Positions 12,740-24,469 of a stretch of DNA of 64,000 nt are shown here, piece after piece. Within the stretch, counting starts at the first letter, position 1; every line of letters begins with the position of its first letter. The notes below the pieces were generated by a model. The model was not told the DNA's origin. It saw only the letters and a program-made list of their open reading frames with translations, and ran no database searches. The position numbers and the translations under genes were made by a program. The stretch is from Cyrtodaria siliqua (taxonomy: Eukaryota; Mollusca; Bivalvia; Adapedonta; Hiatellidae), in contig JAWPHD010010389.1 in assembly GCA_037043455.1 (NCBI GenBank), forward strand, positions 1-64,000, written 5' to 3'.

Positions 12740-14574
12740 TTATGGTACTGGCATCGAAATCGCGACATCGTTAACTGTAACACTTGTTGTATTTTCGTTT
12801 TGGTTTATATTTGGCAGGAAAACACTATTATTGTTATCTGCCTTTTGTTTCTTAGGTGAAACACTGTTATTTAAGAGTGAAGTAGCCTTCTTCTTTCCAT
12901 TTATGGGTGTTGACGTAGTTGGTGTTTCGGTGCTGCCTTGTATTAACGGCGAAAACATGTTCTAGGCAGGTATTGCGTTACCTCTTGAAGTTTAGTGGAT
13001 TTTGTCCTTTGATATCGACCATGAGTGGTTGTGTTCTGGTAACGTGCGATTTTGTGTTCTTTGGTTTTCTGTCATATGCTGCTGCTTCTGCTGCTGTCGT
13101 TGTATTTGTTGTTCTTGTTGCAGTAATGTCTGTCTTTCCGTGCGGCGTTGTTCACCTTGATCTTGATCTTGTTGTTGTTGTTGTTGTTGTTGACGTTGTT
13201 GTGGTTCTTGTCTACGGTGACCCTGGTTTATTTGGTGTTGTTGTTGGTAATGCTGCTGCTGGTCATTTTTGTTTTTATACAATGGTTTTACATACCGCCT
13301 TGTTTCGGTCACTTGTTGCACATTGTTTTGTTGATGAGCGGATTTTGGGATAAATTGTTTTCTATTTATGAAGAGCTTATCACGCACTAGTTTTACATTA
13401 TTTCTTTTGTCCAATCGAGCTAGTTTTGCCTCTTGGTACAAGTCTTTCCTCTTATTTTCTATTTCAATGGGGCAGTGCTCCTTTATTCTGAACTGTGTCC
13501 CGATTAACGTTTTTGGTGCTTGTTGTCTCACGTGCTCCTTGTCCTTGTAACTGTTAAATTTAGAAATTATTGGTCGGGGAAATTTATGTTCACGATTTTA
13601 TCTACCCAGTCTGTGAACGTGGTCAAACTCGATGTCTTTTGTTATTTGTATTTCGGACTGAATAAATTGTTTGATTATGTCTTCACAATTCTCGTACTGA
13701 CCAGATACCAAGTGTGACTCAGGTATTGCTGTGAAAATTAGATTTTCTCTCATGCTCCGCCATTGTACGTCAATTAATTTATCCTCGGTTTCGGATTGTT
13801 TACATTTGATGTCATTTTGATTATTTTCGAGAATGTTTACTTTTTCAAGTAGATTTATGACAGCTGTGTCTGTTTGTGCGTTTGCTGACAGCATATAATC
13901 GCAACTGTCGCTATATCCGTGTATTGTCTGGTCATATTCAATGACTTTGCTTTTCAGTGACGTCATTTCAGTTTCAATTTTGTTTATTTTAGAGTTTAGG
14001 TTGGTCATTTCCAGTTTTAACTTGCTAATTTCTTTCATTTCAGCCTCCATATTCGCCATTCTTTTATTTTGATTTTCAAGTTGCCCCTCGATTGTATGCC
14101 ATCGTTTGTTTTGATTTTCCAGTTGACCAGTGATTGCTTGCAACTGATTCCCAAAAGTTTAAAACATATGGTCAGCCCATGGTGGAATACCGTTAGTGTC
14201 TACTGGCTGGGATGACTGGCTAGCGTATTGCGGTATATGGCCAACGTTTTGCAGCAAACTGGGCGTGGTTACCTGGTTTTGTACACGGTAAGTATTATTA
14301 TGGTGTTGACTATATGCTGGCGTATTTGGTATATTTTGCAACACATTTGGAGAAAACGGAGGAAACGGTTGGGCATATTGCTGAGGTAATTGTTGATCAT
14401 TACAATGTTCATTGACTGTCCAATGGTCTGGCCGATGGATTAACTGGACGAGCTTGGGCTGTTAAAATCGGGATTTTCCGCTTTGTCAGACATGGGTTGG
14501 GTACAGTTTTGGGTATTCATACCTTTAGCTTCATTTTTCTTGGAGCCTTTATCCTTTTTACCTCCTTTTGTCAT
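12740..14574 (-). pseudogene. LINE ORF1, copy B
   Basis: The start ATG at 14572-14574 opens a lysine-rich N-terminus. A frameshift in 14420-14470 leads into a Q/P/N-rich region and a coiled coil (14143-13600). An L1-ORF1-like RNA-binding segment ('FPRPII' to 'LVRDKLFINRK') follows, then a glutamine-rich tract (about 13230-13100) and a C-terminal tail to 12740. From 14344 to 12740 all pieces share one frame, broken by TAA at 14159-14161, TAA at 13598-13600, TAA at 12992-12994 and TAG at 12962-12964. The first three are present in copy A too, so they predate the duplication. The same frame runs on into ORF2 at 12601. Confidence 0.75.
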
Positions 14575-15904
14575 TTCGACATGTTAATATAACACTGTTA
14601 CGAGTTATTCCACACAATTCCACATTCAAATGTCCATTTTTTCGCACAAATTAATAATTTTCACAAATATTTTCCGCTCGGTAAAATGTCCACCTTACCG
14701 CCATAACGATCACGTGCTTTTTTCAAACCGACAATGTCTACGGTTTTTGTTACATGAGTGATTTAATGTAACAAATGCTAAATGGTCAGTCATACAAAGG
14801 GCCTGTAATTATTATGAAAAGATTTGACAGAATTTATACTTTAATACTAAAGAGATTTACAGTTATAAATATTTAGAGATCTTATCAGATATATATTAAA
14901 GAGGATTTGAGAAATGAAATAAATTTCTTCACAGAATTATGCAATAATAATATATAAAACACTTTTAAAAGTAATATATTACATTTTGTGTTAATTTCAT
15001 ATAGTAAAATAAAATATAAAAAAACACACACAATAAAAACAAAGTTTAATTGTCATGATTTTGTTAAGAAACCCATATTACAAAATTTAACATGTTTTGT
15101 AACTCAGAGAAACTTAAATTAAGTCTGGCATTGGATATGTAATGAAATTTTTAAACATACTCTAAACCGAAAGTATCGCATTAGATCATGCTGGAGTTTC
15201 CTTTATTTACACTGTCCTGTTTTCATGGGATGACAGTATGGTAAGTGTAAGGTTTGGTGCACCCTAGAACCGGTTTAAACGCCTACTTTACCATGACCTT
15301 TCCAAGGCGGTAGCCCTATTGTCAACCCTTTTGTGTTTGTGATCTCGTTTGCATTTAATATTACTTTTGCCTTTTTGTTTGTCTGTTTGCGTGTTTGTTT
15401 CTGTGTTTTGTGGTTGACTGTCCTCCTTGAATGCTACTTTCCCTGTCCGATCTTTTTATATTTCTTTACACAGATTGTAAATGTCAATGTAAGTTCAGAC
15501 AAGCTTGAAATCCAGACAAATTCGGTTACTAACACTGCAGTTACGGCCCTTCATTTAGTTAAAAACGCTGTATTTAGCCTCATTAAGAAGATCGGGATTT
15601 CATAAGGGCCAGATATTAATAAAACTCCACTGATCATCAGTACCAAATCTAGTTATGTATATCGTCACCGTGTTCCGCTTGAATGAGTTTTGTCTGATTT
15701 GTGGCCCTTTAAAGGTTTTACTACACAAACTTTATCTGTACTATTTGTCTTGAACACTTGCCTGGATTTCAACGAAACTGCAGGGATGGTCAGTACCAAG
15801 TTAGTTATGCATATCATCGCCATATTTCGGTTGAAAGGTTTTTGACGGATTATGACCCTTTAAAGGTTTTTAATACACAAGTTTTGGCCGTACTACTCCT
15901 GAAC
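12747..15904. repeat. Segmental duplication, copy B
   Basis: Partner of 1-3158. On its right side the ~147-bp repeat continues into a further unit, so the right flank of copy B looks ancestral while that of copy A looks like a new joint. Confidence 0.93.
15196..15491 (+). repeat. 3' region of second retroelement family, copy in block B
   Basis: Same sequence as 2450-2745, and related to 47525-47825. It carries 'CCAAGGCGGTAGCCCT' followed by a T/G-rich stretch. Confidence 0.7.
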
Positions 15905-16450
15905 CCCTGGCCAGATTTCAGTGAAACCTTGCAGGAATGACCAGTAGTGTTGTTGATTTGATCGATCATCGATCACTTATTCCTTTGATCTTACCAATCG
16001 ATCACAATTTCTCATGATCAACTTGACTCGGTTGTTGAAAATTATGGCTCATTTCATTTTCTTGTACTAAAATATACAAGAAAATAAAACCAGTTGCAGT
16101 TTTGCAACAAATCATCACATGCTTATAGCGGGTAATACAAGCTTTGTACCGACTACTTCTCCTGATATCCCGATAAAAGCTGTTTTACACAGTAGAGCCT
16201 CTTGGGCCTCTTGTTTAAGATGGCTTAGTGTGACAGCTCCTTGATACGTATCGACGGATTGGTGCTTTATGCCATTGCTCATTTTGATATTAGTTGATAT
16301 AAGTCAATAAAGTAAAGGAAAAATCAGCTATCGGTTAAACAACTAGATTAAGCAATTATGTTTGCCGAGTTTTCAAAAATCGGTTTATAGATTGACGAAA
16401 ACCGGGCGGGCGGCAGGCGGGCGGTGGACGGCGGTGAACTTTTTGTATTT
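15905..16450. other. Non-coding stretch with ATCGATCA-rich patch
   Basis: Around 15955-16020 'TTGATCGATCATCGATCAC' and related GATC-containing words are dense. At 16400-16430 there is a GC-rich run ('CGGGCGGGCGGCAGGCGGG') typical of the ends of dispersed molluscan repeats. No gene is seen. Confidence 0.4.
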
Positions 16451-16452
16451 TG

Positions 16453-16710
16453 TTCATCAAACTTTAACATCATCTTCCTGTTATGAGGCACTAACCATAC
16501 CATGAAACCCAGATCACTGGCAAAGGCGGGGGCATTTACTTTTGTTATATCTCATCAGCAATCTTCATCAAACTTTAACATCATCTTCCTGTTATGAGGC
16601 ACTGACCATACCATGAAACCCAGATCACTGGCGAAGGCGGGGGCATTTACTTTTGTTATATCTCATCAGCAATCTTCATCAAACTTTAACAGCACCTTCA
16701 TCTCATAAAG
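16453..16710. repeat. Tandem repeat, 111-bp unit, 2.3 copies
   Basis: 'TTCATCAAACTTTAACA' recurs at 16453, 16564 and 16675, exactly 111 bp apart. The first two units differ at only a few bases. Confidence 0.85.
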
Positions 16711-17339
16711 CTCTGACCATACCCTGAAAACTAGGTCATTGTGACCTACTTTCACCAAAATATACGTTATGTTAAAACTTTTGTTTAAGTTTGTTATGTT
16801 TGTCACTAAAATGTTAGTTTTTTTTTGTTTAAACTTATCATTTCTCAACATTGTCATGTCCAATTATTAGAAACTTGGACAGTAATTTGCTGACATATAT
16901 CAAGCATGAATAAATATTGAATTGTTTAATTGTTGTTGTATCTATTATTAAACAACATGAATGAATAACAGTAGTTCTTTCAATATGCGAAAACAAAATC
17001 TATCTCCAAAAGCCTTCAACTGTTGTTGTTTTTTTTCAAACTGCCAGTATATCAGTCTAAAACAGGACAGAATCGTACAACATTGCTTAATAGTGTGACA
17101 AACAATAAAATACAGCCAAATGCATCAGTTATTTCTATGACACGAGTCACTTCATCCCACAATCTCTAAAAGCAAACAAGAACTACTGTTATCACTGAAG
17201 GTGCAGTTAATCGATAAACAATTTTACTAAGACAAATGGCAAATAACTATGCATGTCGTTCATTGGGGGCACTACAGAGTTGTGTCACTAATATTTGCAT
17301 TTGACTTTGATTGTGTATATCAAGTTTCAAATTAAAATA

Positions 17340-17700
17340 TCTTGAAACCTTCTGAAGTACTTTGCTCCACAACATTTTATCTGCTAAATTCAACAATCCC
17401 CCAGGCAATAACTGCACGGCGTTAACTGAACCAGACCAATAGTGTGTTACTACTGTTCATCATGTATACCAAATTTCAAACCAGTATCATGAAAAATGTT
17501 GAAGTAATTTGCTCCGCAACATGGCTTGTGCAAAATAAAGTCACTTCAGCTAAGTCCAAGGGCAATAACTCTGCAAGGCAACACCTGAACCGCACCAAAT
17601 TTGTGTTGATCATGAATAAGTCTGAAACCAGCATCTCGAAAACTGTTGAAGTAGTTCGCTCCACAAGATTGCTTATACTAAATACAGCGTTTTGTACGGA
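17340..17700. repeat. Degenerate dispersed repeat, about three imperfect units
   Basis: The phrase 'AAACC..(A/C)T..TGAA(A/G)(A/T)..TTGAAGTA' with 'GCTCC.CAA' recurs near 17345, 17478 and 17625. No coding content is convincing. Open frames on both strands are short and unconserved in style. Confidence 0.45.
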
Positions 17701-17739
17701 AGCATATAGGTACCTTTTGAGTTATGACCTGTGACTTAC

Positions 17740-19310
17740 GACTTATGACTTAATACTTTTGACGTATGATGTATGACTAACGACTTTTGTTTTATGAAAA
17801 GGTAAGCGGGAAAATCTTAAATGGCGAACACTGTTGATGGTTTGATGTAGATGCCGAACTTGTTTTCATAATTGTCTCCTGATACCAGCAAGTTATGTTA
17901 ACAAGTGTTGTTGTTCTACCAAATATACAAGTGCCTGGTGATACTTGCAGTAAAATAATACTTGCAGTAAAATCCAGCGAATAATTACTTTAATAATGGA
18001 TGGATTTTCATATCCAAAAATTTGTCTCTTGTTGTTTTTCGTGCACGGCATTAAACTTTGTCATGTGGCATATAAGAGCTAACAACATGATACAGAGAGT
18101 GAACGGTACACCGGAAGCTGTTGTCATTGATCGGAGAGCAAGAAAAATAAAAAACAGCGGCATAGAGTACGGAGCCATGTGGAAACGACGGGACAGTTTT
18201 GCCAACTATGTGGGACCTAGACCCTGCCGGAATCCGCTTGAGGAAGGCACTTAGCTTAATCAGACGATAGTACTGTGCTAATGGTCCACATTGTATATGG
18301 CAAGTAGATGGATAGGATAAACTAAATATATTTGGACTTCACCTTCATGGGACGACGGTTACATTGGATGAATATTATGGCTGGAAGTGGCATCCAGCAA
18401 AATAATTATCACTCCGTTATTGAAACATATTTCCTTGAAACTTTCAGAAAGAATGGTATTTCACCACGTATTCTGTGTTGTTATATGGGAACAAAAACAA
18501 CAAAACACACTCTATTTATTTTCCTGTAGCCATTTTTTTTTTTCGATACCATCGATATGAATTAACGCTTTAACGAAATAATTCCGCATCTCATATTTCC
18601 ACACTAGCATTACGGTTTACATTTCTCAACAGATCTAACGATATCTATATCTGAACATATTCTATGATGTAGGAAGAAATGAAAACAGCTTTAAGCATTC
18701 ACATTTTAATAAATGTATTAAAGTCCAAAACCTCTGTTTAAACTCTTAAACACGTAACCAAGAGTAAAATCGGAGAAAAGTTGCAAACAAACAAATAAAA
18801 GTCCAGTTTTGGGACTGAGGAGTGTCTGGGTGTTATCCACAAGTCATATTTTTCGTCTCAGATCATGAACATATTCTGTGAAACTGGTGATCACCTAAGG
18901 AATAGAACAAAGCCCACTATTAGGAAATTCAATTTAGAAATAAACAAAAGGCTCATGACGGCCGGTGGCGCTCTACTAGCTACATAAACGCATTAGGGAT
19001 GGGAGCAAATGTATTCATAGATCATCATTCGTAAGAGGCCTGTGGTACAGTATTTAAAATATAACGATTTGTCTAAATAGTATGCTTCCTCTTTGCGCTC
19101 ATGGGCCTAGGCCTCATGAATCTAAAGTCGTGGGTTCAAACCCTGGTAGTGAATTTAATTATAAATTACTAATCTATCTATTGACCAATATAAGACTATA
19201 GTTTTCTTTAATTTCACTTAGAAATTTCTTTTTATGGCAACCTGCATTATGGCACGTGTGTTGTTAAAGGTTGAACACAACTATAAACATGTTTATACAT
19301 TGGCTTACTT
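17740..19310. other. Non-coding stretch; tRNA-like box B near 19130
   Basis: The 84-codon frame at 18000-18254 has no recognisable domain. Around 19092-19155 'GGGCCTAGGCCTCATGAAT' precedes 'GTGGGTTCAAACCCTGG', a good B box, so a decayed tRNA-like head may be present. Nothing else is identified. Confidence 0.35.
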
Positions 19311-19735
19311 GTGACTAATGACTAGTGACTAATGAGTAATGACTTGTGACTACTGACTAATGACTTGTGACTAATCACTTGTGACTAAAGACTCGTGACT
19401 AATGACAAGTGAATTGGGACTAATTACTTGTGACTAATGACTTGTGACTAGTGACTTATGACGAATGCCTTGTGATTAGTGACTTGTGACAAATGACAAT
19501 AAACTAATGACTTGTGACCTGTGACTAATGACTTGTGACTAGTGACTTGTGACATGTGACTAATGACTACTGAATTTTTACTAATGACTTGTGACATGTG
19601 AAAAGTTACTAATGAATAGTGACATGTGACTAATAACTAGTGACTTGTGACCAATGAATTGCGACTAATGACTTGTGACTAGTGAGTTGTGACTAATGAC
19701 TAATGATTTGTGACTAATGACTTATGACTTCTCGC
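19310..19735. repeat. Degenerate minisatellite of GACTTGTGACTAAT-type words
   Basis: 'GTGACTAATGACTTGTGACTA' and close variants fill about 425 bp with 7/14/21-bp spacing. A milder version occurs at 17715-17790 ('GACTTACGACTTATGACTT'). Confidence 0.85.
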
Positions 19736-20244
19736 TTTTGTATTATTGGGTTATATTATGCTTAAAAAATAACAACGTTAAGACAATTATAAACTAAGAC
19801 AAGTACAACAGTTATACAAATAATCCTTAATATTCTCACCCCATCTCATACCCACATGTCATAAATTACTTTTATTAAAATGGGTGATTTAGCGACTTAA
19901 TCATATTTTGAATTGTGGACAAAATTCTGAAAATAAATGATAAATAACAGTGCTGTCTGCAGATCAATATTCAAAATAATCACTGAATTGTTCTTCACTC
20001 AATTCAGACATGACCAACATTATGCAATGATGCATTGGAAGCCTGAAAATGTACTTGGAACATTTTTTGTTCATCATGCACACGTGTTTTGTCCCAAAGA
20101 AGATTCTTCGGGCATATCTAACAAACTAGTTTTACTCCTGGAATCTTTGTGTCCCACAATATCCTGGACCTCAACTGCCTTGGTTTCAATTTCATCCACA
20201 GCAACGTTTAAGCTAGAACTGATGCCTCAAGAAAATAGTGTGAG

Positions 20245-21606
20245 TTATCAATACCAAATGACGCTCTCTGTCCATTATCAATACCAACTGACGCTTTCTG
20301 TCCATTATCAAAACCAAATGACGCTCTCTGTCCATTATCAATACCAACTGAAGCTCTCTGTCCATTATCAAAACCAACTGACTCTCTCTGTCCATTATCA
20401 AAACCAACTGACGCTCTCTGTCCATTATCAATACCAACTGACGCTCTCTGTCCATTATCAAAACCGACTGACGCTCTCTGTCCATTATCAATACCAACTG
20501 ACGCTCTCTGTCTATTATCAATAGCAACTGACCCTCTCTGTCCATTATCAATACCAACTGACGCTCTCTGTCCATTATCAAAACCAACTGACGCTCTTTG
20601 TCCATTATCAATACCAACTGACGATCTCTGTCCATTATCAAAACCAACTGACGCTCTCTGTCCATTATCCATTATTAATACCAGCTGACGCTCTCTGTCC
20701 ATTATCAAAACCAACTGACGCTCTATGTCCATTATCAATACCAACTGACGCTCTCTGCACATTATCAATACCAACTGACGCTCTCTGTCCATTATCTAAA
20801 CCAACTGACGCTCTCTGTCCATTATCAATATCAACTGACGCTCTATGTCCATTATCAACATCTACTGACGCTCTCTGTCCATTATCAATATCAACTGACG
20901 CTCTATGTCCATTATCAACACCAACTGACGCTCTCTATCTATTATCAATACCAACTGACGCTCTCGAACCATTAGCAATACCAACTGACGCTCTCTGTCC
21001 ATTATCAAAACCAACTGACGCTCTCTATCCATTATCAACACCAACTGACGCTCTCTGTCCATTATCAATACCAACTGACGCTCTCTGTCCATTATCAAAA
21101 CCAACTGACGCTCTCTGTCTATTACCAATACCAACTGACGCTCTCTGTCCATTATCAAAACCAACTGACGCTCTCTGTCCATTATCAAAACAACTGACGC
21201 TTTCTGTCCATTATCCATTATCAATACCAGCTGACGCTCTCTGTCCATTATCAAAACCAACTGACGCTCTCTGTCCATTATCAATACCAACGGACGCTCT
21301 CTGCTCATTATCAATACCAACTGACGCTCTCTGTCCATTATCAAAACCACCTGACGCTCTCTGTCCATTATCAATATCAACTGACGCTCTATGTCCATTA
21401 TCAACACCAACTGACGCTCTCTATCCATTATCAATACCAACTGACGCTCTCTATCCATTATCAACACCAACTGACGCTCTCTATCCATTATCAATACCAA
21501 TTGACGCTCTCTATCCATTATCAATACCAACTGACGCTCTCTGTCCATTATCAATACCAACTGACGCTCTATGTCCATTATCAATACCAACTGACGCTTT
21601 CGGTCC
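20245..21606. repeat. Large minisatellite, 30-bp unit, about 45 copies
   Basis: The unit is 'CCATTATCAATACCAACTGA' followed by 'CGCTCTCTGT'. Because 30 is divisible by three, decapeptide-repeat frames stay open for 150-250 codons on both strands ('YQYQLTLSVH' on plus, 'MDRERQLVLI' or 'DNGQRASVGF' on minus). These frames are consequences of the repeat. Units alternate between AAT and AAA variants. An irregular longer unit ('CCATTATCCATTAT') recurs at 20662 and 21208 followed by the same order of variants, giving a 546-bp higher-order period. Confidence 0.95.
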
Positions 21607-21609
21607 ACC

Positions 21610-23360
21610 AGGACACAGACAGTATCCTAAGCCTTACTCCCGCAGCAACAATTTTACTATGTTTATACAAAGTTAAACGACATGCATCGCTGCTGTGGTA
21701 TTTGTTATAACACTATGTTTCGTTTTCATATCCATTTATTTCATTCTGTCCATGGTGGAGTATAACACAGTTATCTGGTACTTCCGTTATTTGAGAAAAA
21801 AAAAGAAAATTTCCTTTATTTGCGTTAATATTAATAAAGAGTTTATGGTTAAAAGCTACAGATGAAACATGCAACCCATCATACAATGGATTGTAGTCCT
21901 CAATTTCTGAATAACCTAATAACCTAGTACAACCTGTCATTGAATAACAACTTATTGAGTTCATATTTCCAGAGTATGTTGAATGGACACTCTGGTGTAA
22001 TTCACGTATACGTGTATGTTAAAAAGGTTGTTCATCACAAATAGACTTTTCAAAAACCAGGGAGTCCAATTTTCATCTTTCATGGGCGTAGAAGCGGAGG
22101 GCCAGAGTACCCCCCCCCTCCCCCCCCCCCCCCCCCCCCCTTCAACCCAACACCCAAACTTGAAAAAGTAATTTTTGAGCGCTAACCTTTTTTTCTTCAA
22201 ATTATCTCGGGGCCAAAGTACTCTGCCGCCCCACCCACTCTGAACATCGCCCCCCGGCTCCTACGCCTATACATTTACATACATGTACTTGTTGTATACT
22301 TTTCAGTTGTCATGGGTGTTCCGGCCACATACACCCCACACCCACAGAGACGCTAGTGGACTCTTTAAAAAGAAATGTAGATTATTTAAAAGTATTTTAG
22401 TAACGTACTTTTTAAAATGTCAATTATATTAAGTATTCTTAAAAGTTCTGTCTAGATTTGTACAGCTGAAATATATACGGGTATGTTCCTAGTAGGTATA
22501 TGAACTTTTCTGATATCTCTGTAATTGAGATATGGCATTTTATAATTAGTATTACATTGTTAAAAACATATGACAAGTTCCTCATTTTGTGGATGTCATT
22601 GTTGGCCCAGTATTGGCAATTTATAAATATGCTATTTTAAAAAAAAAAATATGTTATTTTTTTGTCATATGTTATAGTTAGGATTGAATATTTTCGTGTA
22701 GGTATTTATTATCAGGCCTATGTAAAAAAATAATGGTGGTCTAGGTCCAGTAAGAGTTAAACCGCGGACGTCATGCTGATATCATGATTGACTTACCTGT
22801 GTCGATAAAACAGTAAATGGCGGCGTTTTAGCGCGACAATTCTCAAAACTACGGGAACCCGTGTTTTGAACGTGTCTTTTAAAAAGAGTCAAAGAGAGTA
22901 ACTTCCCCTTGTACACGAAAAAATAACACCGCATTTTACTTCTGAAAACCTTCACAGAATTTAAACATTCTTTAATTAAATAAAGTTCATTTGTATGGAT
23001 CCACATGGACAGCAACTGAACTGTATATGCTGTTATCAGTGGTGATACTACAGAAAAAAACTCTCTCTTAGTCTTAGCTCAGCTGTGGCTGTGCTGTGAT
23101 TGGCTTATAGCACTGGTGGTAATTTTGAATTTTATAGCATCATTTTGAGCAGCATCAACAATTATGATGCTATACGTAATATATGCCTTGTTGTTTCAGA
23201 GAAGAAATTCTTTAAAGTTTTTCCCTAAGTAAATCTCTATTTGCAAACTTTGGACCCACGGGGCGCAGTCATTTTTGACCCCAGGGATTTCATTTGAAAA
23301 AAAAAAGATAATCAATCATTCACTTTATGTTTCAGGTTTTAATTATTAAATTGTTTAAAC
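21610..23360. other. Non-coding stretch with poly-C tract and candidate minus-strand 5' exon
   Basis: A C-rich run lies at 22111-22140. Around 22790-22900, read on the minus strand, 'ACGCCGCCATTT' (YY1-like) precedes 'ATCGACACAG|GTAAGTCA', a perfect donor (boundary at 22797/22798). This could be a first exon of a gene to the left, but no following exon was found. 23230-23300 resembles the repeat at 50500-50540 ('ACGGGGCGC', 'GACCCCAGGG'). Confidence 0.35.
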
Positions 23361-23924
23361 ATATATATATATATATATGGGGACGGACATTACAAAAACG
23401 TATATAACCAATGTTTTCCTAAAATAAAAAGGTTGTTTCAACAAAAGTGGTTACAAATTATGTAAATTGTATGTTTAAATGCTGACCATCTAAAAAATAA
23501 CAACTTCTAACTTTGACTTTTACACTGTTGAAGCCTTAACATTTTGTTGTTTGATTTACTCGCCTTATGACATAATTGATGTCACACTACTAAAGACACA
23601 CCACTGTTTGATACATATGATTAAATATTCTATTGTACAGTAATTTATATTCTTTTAGCCACTCACGCTGTTGGTCATTATCTGAAACACACATTTAACA
23701 TTTTACAACAATATCAGGCGCTGACAGTTAACAAACAATATCCGACCTTTTCTGCCACGACTCTTCTGTGATTATTGTGTACTGGTAACATTGATCATAT
23801 TTCTCTAAATATTACTCACATATATCATCATCATGATCAATATCATCATCATCATCAGCCCCGTGTGGTTACGGGGCAAATAATAGGGCCACTGCAGATC
23901 CCGTTGGAGGGGAAGGCAGATGGG

Positions 23925-24175
23925 TAGACCCCGACCACCCCCACCCCCTTGCTCATTAAAGGTAATAATAAACGTGGATCCAGCGTAAATGGAGTGTCTA
24001 CAGTAGAATTTGCAGCAACTCTGTAGTTCAGGGTGAGAGGGTTCTAAGCCCGTTCTCCATATTTTATCTTGATGTACATGGAGGATGAGCCTCGCATGTT
24101 CAATCCTGTTAGGCGCCATATAACCTTTCATGTGTTGGTGTGCCTTAAAACCCCAATTCAATTCATCATGTTCAT
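23925..24175 (+). mobile_element. SINE family S1, copy 1
   Basis: Landmarks in order are 'CGTGGATCCAGCGTAAATGG', 'AGTGTCTACAGTAGAATTTG', 'CAGCAACTCTG', 'CCATATTTTATCTTGATGTA', 'GGAGGATGAGCCT' and the tail 'GCGCCATATAACCTTTCATG' plus 'GCCTTAAAACCCCAATTCA'. Related copies are at 34840-35040, 36720-36835 and 40910-41095, all on the plus strand. Confidence 0.75.
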
Positions 24176-24455
24176 TCCTGTAGGCGCCATATAACCTTCC
24201 ATGTGTTGGTGTGCCTTAAAACCCCAATTCGATTCATCATGATCATTCATGTAGGCGCCATATAACCTTTCATGTGTTGGTGTGCCTTAAAACCCCAATT
24301 CAATTCATCATGATCATTCCTGTAGGCGCCATATAACCTTTCATGTGTTGGTGTGCCTTAAAACCCTAATTCAATTCATCATGATCATTCCTGTAGGCGC
24401 CATATAACCTTTCATGTTGTTGTGCCTTAAAACCCCAATTCATTTCATCACGATC
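24110..24455. repeat. 71-bp tandem amplification of the S1 SINE tail
   Basis: 'AGGCGCCATATAACC' recurs at 24111, 24182, 24253, 24324 and 24395, exactly 71 bp apart. Units differ at a few bases, such as ATGTTCATT versus ATGATCATT. The array extends the 3' tail of the SINE just upstream. Confidence 0.93.
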
Positions 24456-24469
24456 ATTCTCAGTGCTTC

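Larger units (their letters stand above)
8870..14650 (-). mobile_element. Non-LTR retrotransposon (LINE), near full-length but inactive
   Basis: The minus-strand element carries, in order, a 5' leader, ORF1 (14574-12740), an apurinic-type endonuclease (12601-11429), a reverse transcriptase (about 11052-9950) and a C-terminal domain (9874-8960). A SINE-like fragment (9360-9535) is inserted in the C-terminal part. The 3' end stops abruptly before the usual cysteine-rich tail. ORF1, the EEP-type endonuclease and the 'NGIRQGENFTPFLFSIFLN' RT motif place it in the L1/CR1/L2/jockey-like non-LTR group. The clade cannot be fixed by eye. Confidence 0.85.

Noticed and set aside
20245..21606. CRISPR array
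   Set aside because: 30-bp units are contiguous with no unique spacers and the DNA is eukaryotic.
19937..21710. Long repetitive open frames on both strands of the 30-bp array
   Set aside because: Unit length divisible by three keeps any frame open; no promoter, splice sites or non-repeat domain supports a gene.
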